Assembly: GCA_900552565.1 (NCBI GenBank)
Contig: USAK01000041.1
Location: 1 to 13,301 of the forward strand
DNA from: an uncultured Selenomonas sp.
GTDB lineage: Bacteria; Bacillota; Negativicutes; Selenomonadales; Selenomonadaceae
Reading direction: 5' to 3'
Length of the DNA: 13,301 nt
This document shows positions 1 through 6,120 of this stretch, one piece after another (position 1 is the first letter of the stretch; each line of letters opens with the position of its first letter). The notes under the pieces are model-generated. The model saw only the letters and a program-made list of their open reading frames with translations. It was not told where the DNA came from and did no database searches. Both the position numbers and the translations under genes were made by a program.

Positions 1-53
1 TCATCAAGAGCTACCGTCTCATAATCCATGATATTTTTCTGTTCTTCGGTCAA
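1..53 (-). CDS. mtnA: Probable methylthioribose-1-phosphate isomerase, N-terminal 17 codons only
   Basis: A gene begins on the minus strand and runs off the left edge. From a TTG at 53 the reading frame gives MTEEQKNIMDYETVALD. A GGGGG stretch at 62-66 sits 8 nt upstream and acts as the ribosome binding site, which favours TTG over the in-frame GTG at 68. The 'MDYETVALD' opening resembles the N-terminus I recall for many Firmicutes MtnA proteins, which isomerise 5-methylthioribose-1-phosphate to 5-methylthioribulose-1-phosphate. The gene follows mtnK by 59 nt with no terminator between, the expected order for consecutive steps. With only 17 residues visible, the identity rests mainly on context. 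Sequence beyond the left edge would settle it. Confidence 0.55.
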   Translation of the reverse strand, partial: MTEEQKNIMDYETVALD

Positions 54-112
54 TCGAAAGACCCCCACTCTTTTATATCGTATTCTCCATGCTGCAGTCT
101 CAGATACGGCTT

Positions 113-1372
113 TTAAGAAGCTTTTTGCTTCAAAGCCCCCTGCTGCGGAAATTTCGCCACAGCGGCTTTGATGGCCTTGAGATAATCTTTGCCGGTCTTC
201 ATCTCCGCGCGGTGCATGATGCAGTGCTTTGCCAGCGTGATGATGATGCGTTCCGCACGGGTGCGTTTCTCCGTATCGGCAATCGAGGTGATATCCTTGA
301 CATTCGCGATGCCGACCGTGCGGCGGATGAGCTCGATGCCCGTGACGCCCGCCGTATCCGCAAGGACCGTACCGAGATAATAATCGAGGAAGCCCGGTGT
401 CTTGGCCATGGCATCGTGTACATTCTCCTCGTAGATTTTGCGGAACTTCACGCTGAATTTATCGACGATGTCCGCAATGGTCTGCAGGACCCAGCCGCAG
501 AATTTCTGCCGCGCAGCCGCATCCGCAATCGTCGCGTCGCCGTTGCACCATGCAAAGAACATATTCGCAAGGACGTTGCCGACATCATAGCCCATCGGCC
601 CATAGAAGGCAAATTCCGGATCAAAGACATACATGTGCTGCTGATTGATGAAGATGGACCCTGTATGCAAATCGCCGTGAATCAGCGACTGGGCATCGTT
701 CATGAACTGGAATTTGAGCTTGGCTGCCTCAAGGTGCAGGGCTTCATCGTCATAAATCTCTTTCTTGACAAAGTCGGCATTCGGCGCAAAAACGTGGTTG
801 CGGTGGGCATCATCGTTATACGGTTCGGTGTAAACGAGATGTTCCGTGAGGTCGCAGAGGTCCGGATTGATGAAGCTCTTGACGAGCTCCTTCTTTTCCT
901 TGTGGTCCATGACCACATCGGTCGACAGCAACAGGGACCGTGCCATGAACGTGGAGATATCCTCGGCAAAGCGCGGGTAAATCGTATGCTGCAGGAGTCC
1001 TGTGCGCATCATCGTATGGCCGACCATGTCCTCCATCGTGATGGCACACATCGTGCCGTCGTAAAGATAAACGTGCGGCACAAGGCCCGGCGCGAACTTT
1101 TCCTGAATCGAGAGGATTTTGGCCTCGATGCGGCCGCGGTCGGTCGAAAGGTGCATGTCCTTGGAGATGCGCAGCTCTACGCCGGCCTGCTTGACAATGA
1201 TGGTTTTGCCCGAGACCTCATCGCAGACGCGGAAAACATAGTTGAGATTGCCATCGCCGATTTCTTCCGAAGTCAGTTTGGCATCTTTTGCGAAGAAGTC
1301 AGGCAGTTTTGTCCGCACATAGTCTGGCACCTCTTCTGCTTTCATCAGGAAATACTTACTGTAATCTGACAT
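113..1372 (-). CDS. mtnK: S-methyl-5-thioribose kinase
   Basis: This 419-residue protein phosphorylates 5-methylthioribose at C1 with ATP, committing the sugar left over from methylthioadenosine to salvage or disposal. It has the aminoglycoside-phosphotransferase-like kinase fold. The nucleotide loop is IGDGNLNYVFRV (38-49), followed by the K61 region (VKQAG). The catalytic loop is IHGDLHTGS (231-239) with D234 as likely catalytic base, and the metal-binding DPEFAFYGPMGYD (251-263) is characteristic of MtnK. Length is normal for the family. The start at 1372 is chosen because a GAGGAAGGA ribosome binding site lies just upstream; an in-frame ATG at 1408 has none. It follows the aldolase gene by 45 nt, precedes probable mtnA, and appears to share the promoter at 2159-2187. 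Confidence 0.96.
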   Translation of the reverse strand: MSDYSKYFLMKAEEVPDYVRTKLPDFFAKDAKLTSEEIGDGNLNYVFRVCDEVSGKTIIVKQAGVELRISKDMHLSTDRGRIEAKILSIQEKFAPGLVPHVYLYDGTMCAITMEDMVGHTMMRTGLLQHTIYPRFAEDISTFMARSLLLSTDVVMDHKEKKELVKSFINPDLCDLTEHLVYTEPYNDDAHRNHVFAPNADFVKKEIYDDEALHLEAAKLKFQFMNDAQSLIHGDLHTGSIFINQQHMYVFDPEFAFYGPMGYDVGNVLANMFFAWCNGDATIADAAARQKFCGWVLQTIADIVDKFSVKFRKIYEENVHDAMAKTPGFLDYYLGTVLADTAGVTGIELIRRTVGIANVKDITSIADTEKRTRAERIIITLAKHCIMHRAEMKTGKDYLKAIKAAVAKFPQQGALKQKAS

Positions 1373-1417
1373 GATGAATCCTTCCTCTCTATGTTGTTTG
1401 TTGTTCAATCATATCGA

Positions 1418-2071
1418 TCATATCGAAAGACTGCTGGGATACTTCCAGTTTGCAAGCTCTTCAACGGGAACGACATCCGGCTCATGGCCGAGCACAGTCA
1501 AGGTCTTGTAGTAGATTTCCGCAAGTTCTTCAACGTAGCTGGCACGCAGCAGGGCTTCCTTGAGGTCCTTGGCCACGGCAATGACGCCATGGGCCTGCAT
1601 CAAGGCGACATCCGAAATTTCCAGCGGCTTCAGCACCGACTGTGCCAGTTCCTTCGTTCCGGGACGGCCGTACGGCGCCACAGGGATATAGCCCTTCTTG
1701 CAGCCGAGCAGGAAAAGCTCGTAGACAATCGCAGGAATCGGCTTGTTCATGACGGCAAAGGCCGTGGCGTTCTTCGAATGCGTATGCACGATGGCCCCGA
1801 CGTCAGGCCTTGCCTTATAAACGGCAATATGCATCATGCTCTCACTCGTCGGCTTCTTGCCGGTCAAGGCCTCGACAACACGGCCCTGCATGTCGATGAC
1901 GACGACATCTTCCGGCAGCATCTCCGCGCGGTCCATGCCCGTCGGCGTGATGACGATATAGCCCGTTTCCTTATCGCGCACGCTGAAATTGCCCGAACGG
2001 TGTCTGCAAAGACCCTCGCGCTCCGCCTGCTGTGCGTAGCGGACGACCTGACGCTTGTATCCTTCCAGCAT
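1418..2071 (-). CDS. ald2: Class II (FucA-like) aldolase, probably methylthioribulose-1-phosphate aldolase
   Basis: A 217-residue zinc-dependent class II aldolase/adducin-family protein. Visible motifs are SGNFS (26-30) and ITPTG (41-45) for phosphate binding, catalytic E77 in SESMMH, the zinc pair H96/H98 in IVHTH, and H161 in MQAHG. End to end it resembles E. coli FucA (for example IPAIVYE, CAPY-like VAPYGRPGT) much more than MtnB dehydratase, which is a distant member of the same superfamily. Its position directly before mtnK and probable mtnA suggests it splits 5-methylthioribulose-1-phosphate into DHAP and methylthioacetaldehyde, as in the DHAP shunt known from Rhodospirillum rubrum and some pathogenic E. 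coli. L-fuculose- or ribulose-phosphate aldolase activity remains possible because this fold is promiscuous. The ATG has an AGAGGG ribosome binding site 7 nt upstream. The fold call is secure; the substrate is inferred from context. Confidence 0.85.
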   Translation of the reverse strand: MLEGYKRQVVRYAQQAEREGLCRHRSGNFSVRDKETGYIVITPTGMDRAEMLPEDVVVIDMQGRVVEALTGKKPTSESMMHIAVYKARPDVGAIVHTHSKNATAFAVMNKPIPAIVYELFLLGCKKGYIPVAPYGRPGTKELAQSVLKPLEISDVALMQAHGVIAVAKDLKEALLRASYVEELAEIYYKTLTVLGHEPDVVPVEELANWKYPSSLSI

Positions 2072-2158
2072 AAATATGCCCTCTTTCTTCCGTGAATGAC
2101 TGCTCCCTGCTGTCGCGCTTCATAAATGAAACAATCATTCTATTTTTCCGACATCTCT

Positions 2159-2187
2159 ATTGTACAATCATAAACAATATAAATCAA
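2159..2187 (-). promoter_or_regulatory. Sigma-A-type promoter of the aldolase-mtnK-mtnA unit
   Basis: On the minus strand a -35 TTGATT (2182-2187) is followed by a 17-nt spacer and a -10 TACAAT (2159-2164). The predicted transcript start is near 2152, giving a leader of about 80 nt before the aldolase ATG. That leader is too short for an S-box (SAM-I) riboswitch, and I saw no S-box fold. The upstream flank is AT-rich. Confidence 0.7.
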
Positions 2188-2243
2188 GTCATTTATCTGT
2201 CTTTTATCATCATCACAGGAAAATTGGATAAAACTTACATAAT

Positions 2244-2286
2244 AAAATCCCTGAACCCAAGGACTTCCAAGGATTCAGGGATTTTT
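2244..2286 (-). terminator. Rho-independent terminator of the acetyltransferase/nitroreductase/phosphatase unit
   Basis: TCCCTGAA (2248-2255) pairs with TTCAGGGA (2274-2281), and flanking A/T runs extend the stem on both sides, so the signal can work in both directions. On the minus strand it ends in TTTTATTA. It lies about 70 nt past the phosphatase stop at 2358 and upstream of the aldolase promoter, separating the two transcription units. Confidence 0.85.
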
Positions 2287-2357
2287 GCTGTTTGGTTTTC
2301 TGATGAAATCTTCTCCACCGCGCAGCTGTCGATTTCGCAGCGGCCAAACGTTCGTTT

Positions 2358-2984
2358 TTACCTGCTTTGTGCTTCCCCTGAGGGGATATCGCTGACAGGT
2401 ACCAGCAGGTAGATGAGGCCGGCATTGGGCAGCTCAGGCAGATTGCGGAAGCGGGCCATGCGTTCCTCGACAGAAGCATAGGGATGAATGGCCATCTCAA
2501 TCAGGCAGTTGATGAACTGGCCGTGCGAGAATATCATGATGTTCTCCTCGGGACGCGTTCTAACCCGGCGGAGAATGACCTCGGCCCGCTGCACAAAATC
2601 GCGGAAGGATTCTGCGCCGGCGCCGTCATGGTAGTCAGGGTCCTGACGCTGCCAGTATTCCCTGACCCACGGCAGGCGCTCCGTGCGGTTCGTGCCATGA
2701 CAGCGCGCTGGTGAAAGATACGTAAATTCCGCCGTCTCCGGCCAGACTTCCACAGGGACATCCGGATATTTCTCCCGCAGCGGGGCAGCCGTCTGCTGTG
2801 CACGCAGGAAGGAAGACATGACGATGAGCCCCGGCTGCCGGTCGATGCGCGCCGCGAGCTTTTCTGCCTGCGCCTGCCCGAGTTCTGTCAGGGGAATATT
2901 TGCATGATTGTCCGTCGGCTCATCGATATTGCCACGGCTCTGCCCATGGCGCATCAGCCACAGGACTTTGAACTCAGTATGCAT
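2358..2984 (-). CDS. Histidine phosphatase family protein (phosphoglycerate-mutase-like)
   Basis: A 208-residue member of histidine phosphatase branch 1. The phosphorylated-histidine motif MRHGQSRGN is at 11-19 (R12, H13). R61 lies in SSFLRAQQTA, a likely acid E85 lies in PETAEF, and the second catalytic histidine H154 is in IFSHGQF. The family includes cofactor-dependent phosphoglycerate mutases, CobC/alpha-ribazole phosphatases and broad phosphomonoesterases. This copy lacks features that fix a substrate, and no cobalamin or glycolytic gene is adjacent. The ATG at 2984 has a GGAGGG ribosome binding site. The gene follows the nitroreductase by 63 nt and is the last of a three-gene unit closed by the terminator at 2244-2286. 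The last ten residues or so are polar and probably disordered. Confidence 0.9.
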   Translation of the reverse strand: MHTEFKVLWLMRHGQSRGNIDEPTDNHANIPLTELGQAQAEKLAARIDRQPGLIVMSSFLRAQQTAAPLREKYPDVPVEVWPETAEFTYLSPARCHGTNRTERLPWVREYWQRQDPDYHDGAGAESFRDFVQRAEVILRRVRTRPEENIMIFSHGQFINCLIEMAIHPYASVEERMARFRNLPELPNAGLIYLLVPVSDIPSGEAQSR

Positions 2985-3047
2985 AATCGCCCTCCATCAT
3001 CCAATTCAAAAGCTCCGAAGCCCTGCCAAATACAGGATCAGGCATGT

Positions 3048-3665
3048 TCAGTCCACATACGTAACGGGATTGCCCGCAATCGCCATAACATTGCGGCCCG
3101 GCAGTCCGTCAGGGGTTGCCGGCAGGCCGACACTCAGCGAAGCATAGACTGCCTCATCTTCCGTCATGCCGAGACTTCTGAGATAGTCGAGCAGCACCGG
3201 ATTATCCTGCAGCCAGCGCAGCTGATTAATCCAGCACGAACCAAGGTCCAAGGCATTGGCCGCGAGCATCATGTTCTGCATCGCACACGAGACATCGGCA
3301 AAGTTGTTGCCGTAATTTTTCTTATTGGCTACGATAATCAGCACGGGCGCATTGTAGAGGAAACGGTAATTGCCCTTCTGCGAAGCGCGGATGGCCCCGC
3401 CGAAATTGTCATCGTTTTCGGGCGTGACTTCCATTTTGGCAAACTCCTGCTGCACAAGCTCAGCCAGCTTGTCAAGAACCTCTTTTTTGCGGACGACGAG
3501 GAAATGGCTTTGATTCTTATGCTTGCCCGCAGGGGCGCGGCGCCCAGCCTCGATGACTTTATCGAGAAGCGCCTGCGGCACGGGTTCTTCCTTGAATTTG
3601 CGCGTGCTGTGACGCGTCTCGATGCAGGTAAAGACATCCATCGTTTTATTCGCACTTATACTCAT
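3048..3665 (-). CDS. Nitroreductase family FMN-dependent oxidoreductase
   Basis: A 205-residue nitroreductase-fold protein, normally an FMN-binding homodimer that reduces nitro compounds, quinones or flavins with NAD(P)H. The N-terminal ETRHSTRKFKEEPVP (16-30) is the FMN-phosphate-binding RxSxRxF pattern. APAGKHKNQSHFLVV (45-58) is the usual P-A/S-N-Q-like segment, and the hydrophobic core CAMQNMMLAANALDLGSCWI (127-146) is typical of the helix packing against FMN. The ATG at 3665 has a GAAGGGAAG ribosome binding site about 8 nt upstream; the alternative Met9 has none. It sits 38 nt after the acetyltransferase stop and 63 nt before the phosphatase, so it is probably co-transcribed with both. 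The physiological substrate cannot be told from sequence. Confidence 0.93.
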   Translation of the reverse strand: MSISANKTMDVFTCIETRHSTRKFKEEPVPQALLDKVIEAGRRAPAGKHKNQSHFLVVRKKEVLDKLAELVQQEFAKMEVTPENDDNFGGAIRASQKGNYRFLYNAPVLIIVANKKNYGNNFADVSCAMQNMMLAANALDLGSCWINQLRWLQDNPVLLDYLRSLGMTEDEAVYASLSVGLPATPDGLPGRNVMAIAGNPVTYVD

Positions 3666-3703
3666 AAAGCAGACTTCCCTTCTATTATATATAACTCGTC
3701 GGT

Positions 3704-4351
3704 TCAGACTTCTGTTTCTTTGCCGATGCGGCGGAGTTTCTTGAGTTCGTCGGGCATTTTCCGTCCCTTGTGGTAAAACTCCCAGTCCTCGTCACCGAGT
3801 CTGCGCTGCACGCGGCACGGCACGCCAAAGGCCAGCACGTTCTCAGGAATATCCTTCGTCACGACACTGCCCGCACCGATGACGGAATTATCGCCAATCG
3901 TCACGCCCGGCACGATGATGACGCCTGAGCCAAGCCAGACGTTTTTGCCGATATGGATGGGCAGATTGTACTGATAGCCCTTCTCGCGCAGTTCCGGGGC
4001 CAGCGGGTGGTTGGCCGTGGCCAGTGTGACATTCGGGCCAATCATCGTGAAGTCGCCAATGTAGATATCGCAGTCGTCAACGGCCGTCAGATTGTAATTG
4101 GCGTAGACATTGCGGCCAAGGTACATATGGCGTCCGCCCCAGTTCGCGTGCAGCGGCGGCTCGATATAACAGTCCTCGCCGATTTCCGCAAACATCTCTT
4201 TCAGCATCTGCTGGCGTTTCTCCTGCTCATGTGGCCGCGTCATATTGTAATCGTAGAGCTTTTCCATGCAGTCGAACTGCTCGGCCATCAGGGAATCGTC
4301 GGTCGGCAGATAAATGTCCCCGCGAATCATCTTATCATGGGCTATGCGCAT
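3704..4351 (-). CDS. Maltose/galactoside O-acetyltransferase family (hexapeptide repeat)
   Basis: A 215-residue left-handed beta-helix acetyltransferase of the Maa/LacA type, which moves an acetyl group from acetyl-CoA to a sugar hydroxyl. The N-terminal Mac domain (MIRGDIYLPTDDSLMAEQ, 8-25) is followed by hexapeptide turns from about residue 60 to 180. These include the catalytic histidine H115 in TANHPL and the run GVIIVPGVTIGDNSVIGAGSVVTKDIP (143-169). The start at 4351 is preferred over an in-frame ATG 18 nt earlier because GAAGGAAGG lies between the two at the right distance. It heads the unit with the nitroreductase and phosphatase. No sugar operon is nearby, so the acceptor is unknown; proteins of this group often act in detoxification of sugar analogues or in surface decoration. 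Confidence 0.93.
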   Translation of the reverse strand: MRIAHDKMIRGDIYLPTDDSLMAEQFDCMEKLYDYNMTRPHEQEKRQQMLKEMFAEIGEDCYIEPPLHANWGGRHMYLGRNVYANYNLTAVDDCDIYIGDFTMIGPNVTLATANHPLAPELREKGYQYNLPIHIGKNVWLGSGVIIVPGVTIGDNSVIGAGSVVTKDIPENVLAFGVPCRVQRRLGDEDWEFYHKGRKMPDELKKLRRIGKETEV

Positions 4352-4432
4352 AAAATCGCCTTCCTTCATCTCATTTTACTGTCTTATACATTTCGACAAG
4401 TACTGTATATTTCCCTGCTGCGAAATTTTGCG

Positions 4433-4461
4433 CAAAAAAAGAAGGGGCGTTTCCCCCCTTC
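4433..4461 (-). terminator. Strong intrinsic terminator inside the GC-rich hairpin block
   Basis: GAAGGGG (4441-4447) and CCCCTTC (4455-4461) form a 7-bp stem with a 7-nt loop. On the minus strand the stem is followed directly by a run of seven T residues (4434-4440). It is the second of two terminators downstream of phoU and lies upstream of the acetyltransferase gene. Confidence 0.75.
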
Positions 4462-4497
4462 CGAGCCCTGCGGGCCCACCTTCCCCTAAAGGGGACG
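4441..4497. repeat. GC-rich triple-hairpin block, possible REP-like intergenic repeat
   Basis: Three hairpins lie back to back: GAAGGGG/CCCCTTC (4441-4461), GCCC/GGGC with loop TGC (4465-4475), and CCCC-TAAA-GGGG (4483-4494). The block is GC-rich inside an AT-rich intergenic stretch (4352-4567) and does not code. From memory it resembles short repeated intergenic sequences seen in many copies in gut Firmicutes, but repetition cannot be shown from one window. Confidence 0.45.
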
Positions 4498-4513
4498 GCA
4501 TTAATGATGACAG

Positions 4514-4552
4514 CAAAAAAGCACCAATCCTAAAAAACAAGATAGGTGCTCT
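4514..4552 (-). terminator. Rho-independent terminator of pstB-phoU
   Basis: AGCACC (4520-4525) pairs with GGTGCT (4545-4550), with an inner ATC/GAT extension across an A-A mismatch. On the minus strand the stem is followed by six T residues. It lies just past the phoU stop at 4568. Confidence 0.85.
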
Positions 4553-4567
4553 TTATATTTCTTTGCT

Positions 4568-5245
4568 TTAAATCAGACGGTTTTTCTTCTGATGGATGCG
4601 TTCTGCAGTTTCAAGATAGATGACCCATTCCGCGATATTTACGGCATGGTCGCCGATGCGCTCGAGGAAACGCGCGATGAACAGCAGCTGCGTGGCACCT
4701 TTCTGACGGGCGCCCTCTTTTGTGACGAAGTCAGACAGTGCATAGAACGTGTGCTCAAATACCGTATCCATGTGCTTGTCCATCTTGCGGACTTCGTCGG
4801 CTTCCTGTACGTTGTTGTCGCGGTAGGCCTTGACTGCCATGCGCAGCATGTCGGCCGCACAGTCGCCGAGCTCTTTAATCCAGCGCCTGCACTCAGGATT
4901 CAGCTGTTCCTCAACGGCAAGAGCTGTCTTGGCAATGTCAAAAGCGTGGTCGCCGATGCGTTCGATATCCGTCGAAATCTTGAAGCCCGTCGCAATGACG
5001 CGCAGGTCGTGAGCAATCGGCTGCTGTTTGGCAATGAGCAGGATGCATTTATCCTCGACGTCGACAATCATGTCATCGATTTCATCGTCGGCTTTCATGA
5101 CTTTTTTGGCAAGTTCAGCATCGTCATCAAGCAGTGCCGTCATGGCATTCTCGACATTTTTAAGGGCTTTGTCGCCCATTGAGGCAACGAGTTCCTGCAC
5201 GACTTCGAGGTCGTGGATGTATTCCTGTCTAGTTTGGCGTTCCAT
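4568..5245 (-). CDS. phoU: Phosphate signalling/transport regulator PhoU
   Basis: A 225-residue PhoU with the usual two three-helix repeats, each carrying the conserved metal-cluster motif: ERIGDH at 95-100 and ERIGDH again at 195-200. PhoU links the Pst phosphate transporter to the PhoR/PhoB-type two-component system and restrains uptake when phosphate is plentiful. A longer open frame extends upstream across pstB, but the real start is the ATG at 5245, which has GGGAGG just upstream (inside the end of pstB) and opens with the normal MERQTRQEYIHDLE. The ATG lies one nucleotide past the pstB stop codon, so translation is probably coupled. Length matches the family, and a terminator follows directly. 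Confidence 0.97.
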   Translation of the reverse strand: MERQTRQEYIHDLEVVQELVASMGDKALKNVENAMTALLDDDAELAKKVMKADDEIDDMIVDVEDKCILLIAKQQPIAHDLRVIATGFKISTDIERIGDHAFDIAKTALAVEEQLNPECRRWIKELGDCAADMLRMAVKAYRDNNVQEADEVRKMDKHMDTVFEHTFYALSDFVTKEGARQKGATQLLFIARFLERIGDHAVNIAEWVIYLETAERIHQKKNRLI

Positions 5246-5246
5246 A

Positions 5247-5996
5247 TCAGCCGAACCTCCCTGTGATGTAGTCTTCCGTCTTCTTGTCGTGCGGTTTCGT
5301 GAAGATGACGTCCGTCGTGTCGTGCTCGATGAGCTTGCCGTTGAGGAAGAATGCCGTATAGTCGGAAACACGGGCGGCCTGCTGCATGTTATGCGTGACC
5401 ATGACAATCGTGTATTCCTTCTTGATTTCCTGTACGAGTTCCTCAATCTTCATCGTTGAAATCGGGTCGAGGGCGGAGCACGGCTCATCCATCAGGACGA
5501 CTTCCGGCTCGACGGCCATGACACGTGCAATGCAGAGACGCTGCTGCTGGCCGCCGGACATGCCCATGGCCGAAGCATCGAGGCGGTCCTTGACCTCATC
5601 CCAGAGGGCGGCGCCGCGCAGGCTCTTCTCGACGATTTCATCGAGACGCTTCTTGTCCGTGAGTCCATGAACGCGGCAGCCATAGGCTACGTTATCATAA
5701 ATGGACATCGGGAACGGATTTGGACGCTGGAAAACCATGCCCACGCGTTTGCGCAGATTGACGAGGTCTACGTCCTTATCGTAGATATCACGGTCGTCGA
5801 GTGTGATTTTGCCGTCAATCTGTACCCCTTCAATCAAATCATTCATGCGGTTGAGTGTACGCAGGAATGTAGATTTGCCGCAGCCCGAAGGGCCGATAAG
5901 GGCGACGACTTTATTTTCCGGCACCTCCAGCGAAACGTCAAACAGAGCCTGATGCGTCCCGTAATACAGATTGAGGTGCTGTGCCTGCATTTTCAT
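5247..5996 (-). CDS. pstB: Phosphate ABC transporter ATP-binding protein PstB
   Basis: This 249-residue ATPase powers the PstSCA high-affinity phosphate importer on the cytoplasmic face of the membrane. All ABC motifs are intact: Walker [10 protein letters not shown] (35-43), Q-loop Q90 in [11 protein letters not shown] (a PstB hallmark), signature MSGGQQQR (146-153), Walker B VVLMDEP (166-172) and H202 in the switch loop. [11 protein letters not shown] (45-55) is also typical of PstB. The ATG at 5996 is chosen because GGGAGG lies 7 nt upstream; the in-frame TTG at 6011 would overlap that site. What is unusual is the context: the usual upstream pstS-pstC-pstA genes are absent, and the gene in front is an unrelated ATP-grasp protein. 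The permease must be encoded elsewhere. Confidence 0.97.
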   Translation of the reverse strand: MKMQAQHLNLYYGTHQALFDVSLEVPENKVVALIGPSGCGKSTFLRTLNRMNDLIEGVQIDGKITLDDRDIYDKDVDLVNLRKRVGMVFQRPNPFPMSIYDNVAYGCRVHGLTDKKRLDEIVEKSLRGAALWDEVKDRLDASAMGMSGGQQQRLCIARVMAVEPEVVLMDEPCSALDPISTMKIEELVQEIKKEYTIVMVTHNMQQAARVSDYTAFFLNGKLIEHDTTDVIFTKPHDKKTEDYITGRFG

Positions 5997-6010
5997 GCCG
6001 ATTCCTCCCA

Positions 6011-6095
6011 AACAAAGACATCCCTGCCTAGAGGCATGCCTGATACTTCATTTCTGAACAATATCATTGTACTCTCTAAGCAGGGATGGTTTGTT
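6011..6095. repeat. Long imperfect inverted repeat in the pstB leader
   Basis: The left arm is AACAAA-GA-CATCCCTGC-C-TAGAG (6011-6033). It pairs with CTCTA-A-GCAGGGATG-G-TTTGTT (6074-6095): 20 paired positions, one mismatch and a small asymmetric bulge, around a 40-nt centre. The centre holds a GGCATGCC palindrome (6033-6040), TTCA/TGAA (6047-6058), and ACAAT/ATTGT around 6058-6070. In minus-strand RNA it would form one long branched hairpin ending just before the pstB ribosome binding site. It could be a terminator for the ATP-grasp gene, an attenuator of pstB, or a MITE-like insertion; no flanking target duplication is evident. Confidence 0.65.
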
Positions 6096-6120
6096 GTGTG
6101 AAGGTTAACGTTTTGTAAAA

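Noticed and set aside
89..1369. 426-codon plus-strand open frame opposite mtnK
   Set aside because: It is the codon-aligned shadow of mtnK, which has intact kinase motifs. The antisense translation shows no recognisable domain and has no convincing ribosome binding site.
1418..2071. Annotation of the aldolase as MtnB (methylthioribulose-1-phosphate dehydratase)
   Set aside because: The zinc and catalytic motif spacing and overall sequence follow FucA, not MtnB. The two share a superfamily and are easily confused in this context.
2072..2158. S-box (SAM-I) riboswitch or T-box in front of the aldolase-mtnK unit
   Set aside because: The leader from the predicted promoter is only about 80 nt, and I see no conserved S-box or T-box elements or a leader terminator.
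2092..2412. Plus-strand 106-codon open frame across the intergenic terminator
   Set aside because: It runs through a terminator hairpin and the antisense of the phosphatase 3' end, with no ribosome binding site or domain.
5246..5446. PhoU start extended upstream into pstB
   Set aside because: The extra residues are an Arg/Ser-rich out-of-frame reading of the pstB 3' end. A proper ribosome binding site and the normal PhoU N-terminus place the start at 5245.
6096..6120. PHO box upstream of pstB
   Set aside because: Only one GTTAAC-like half is clear. The direct repeats with 11-nt periodicity expected of a PhoP/PhoB site are too degenerate to call.
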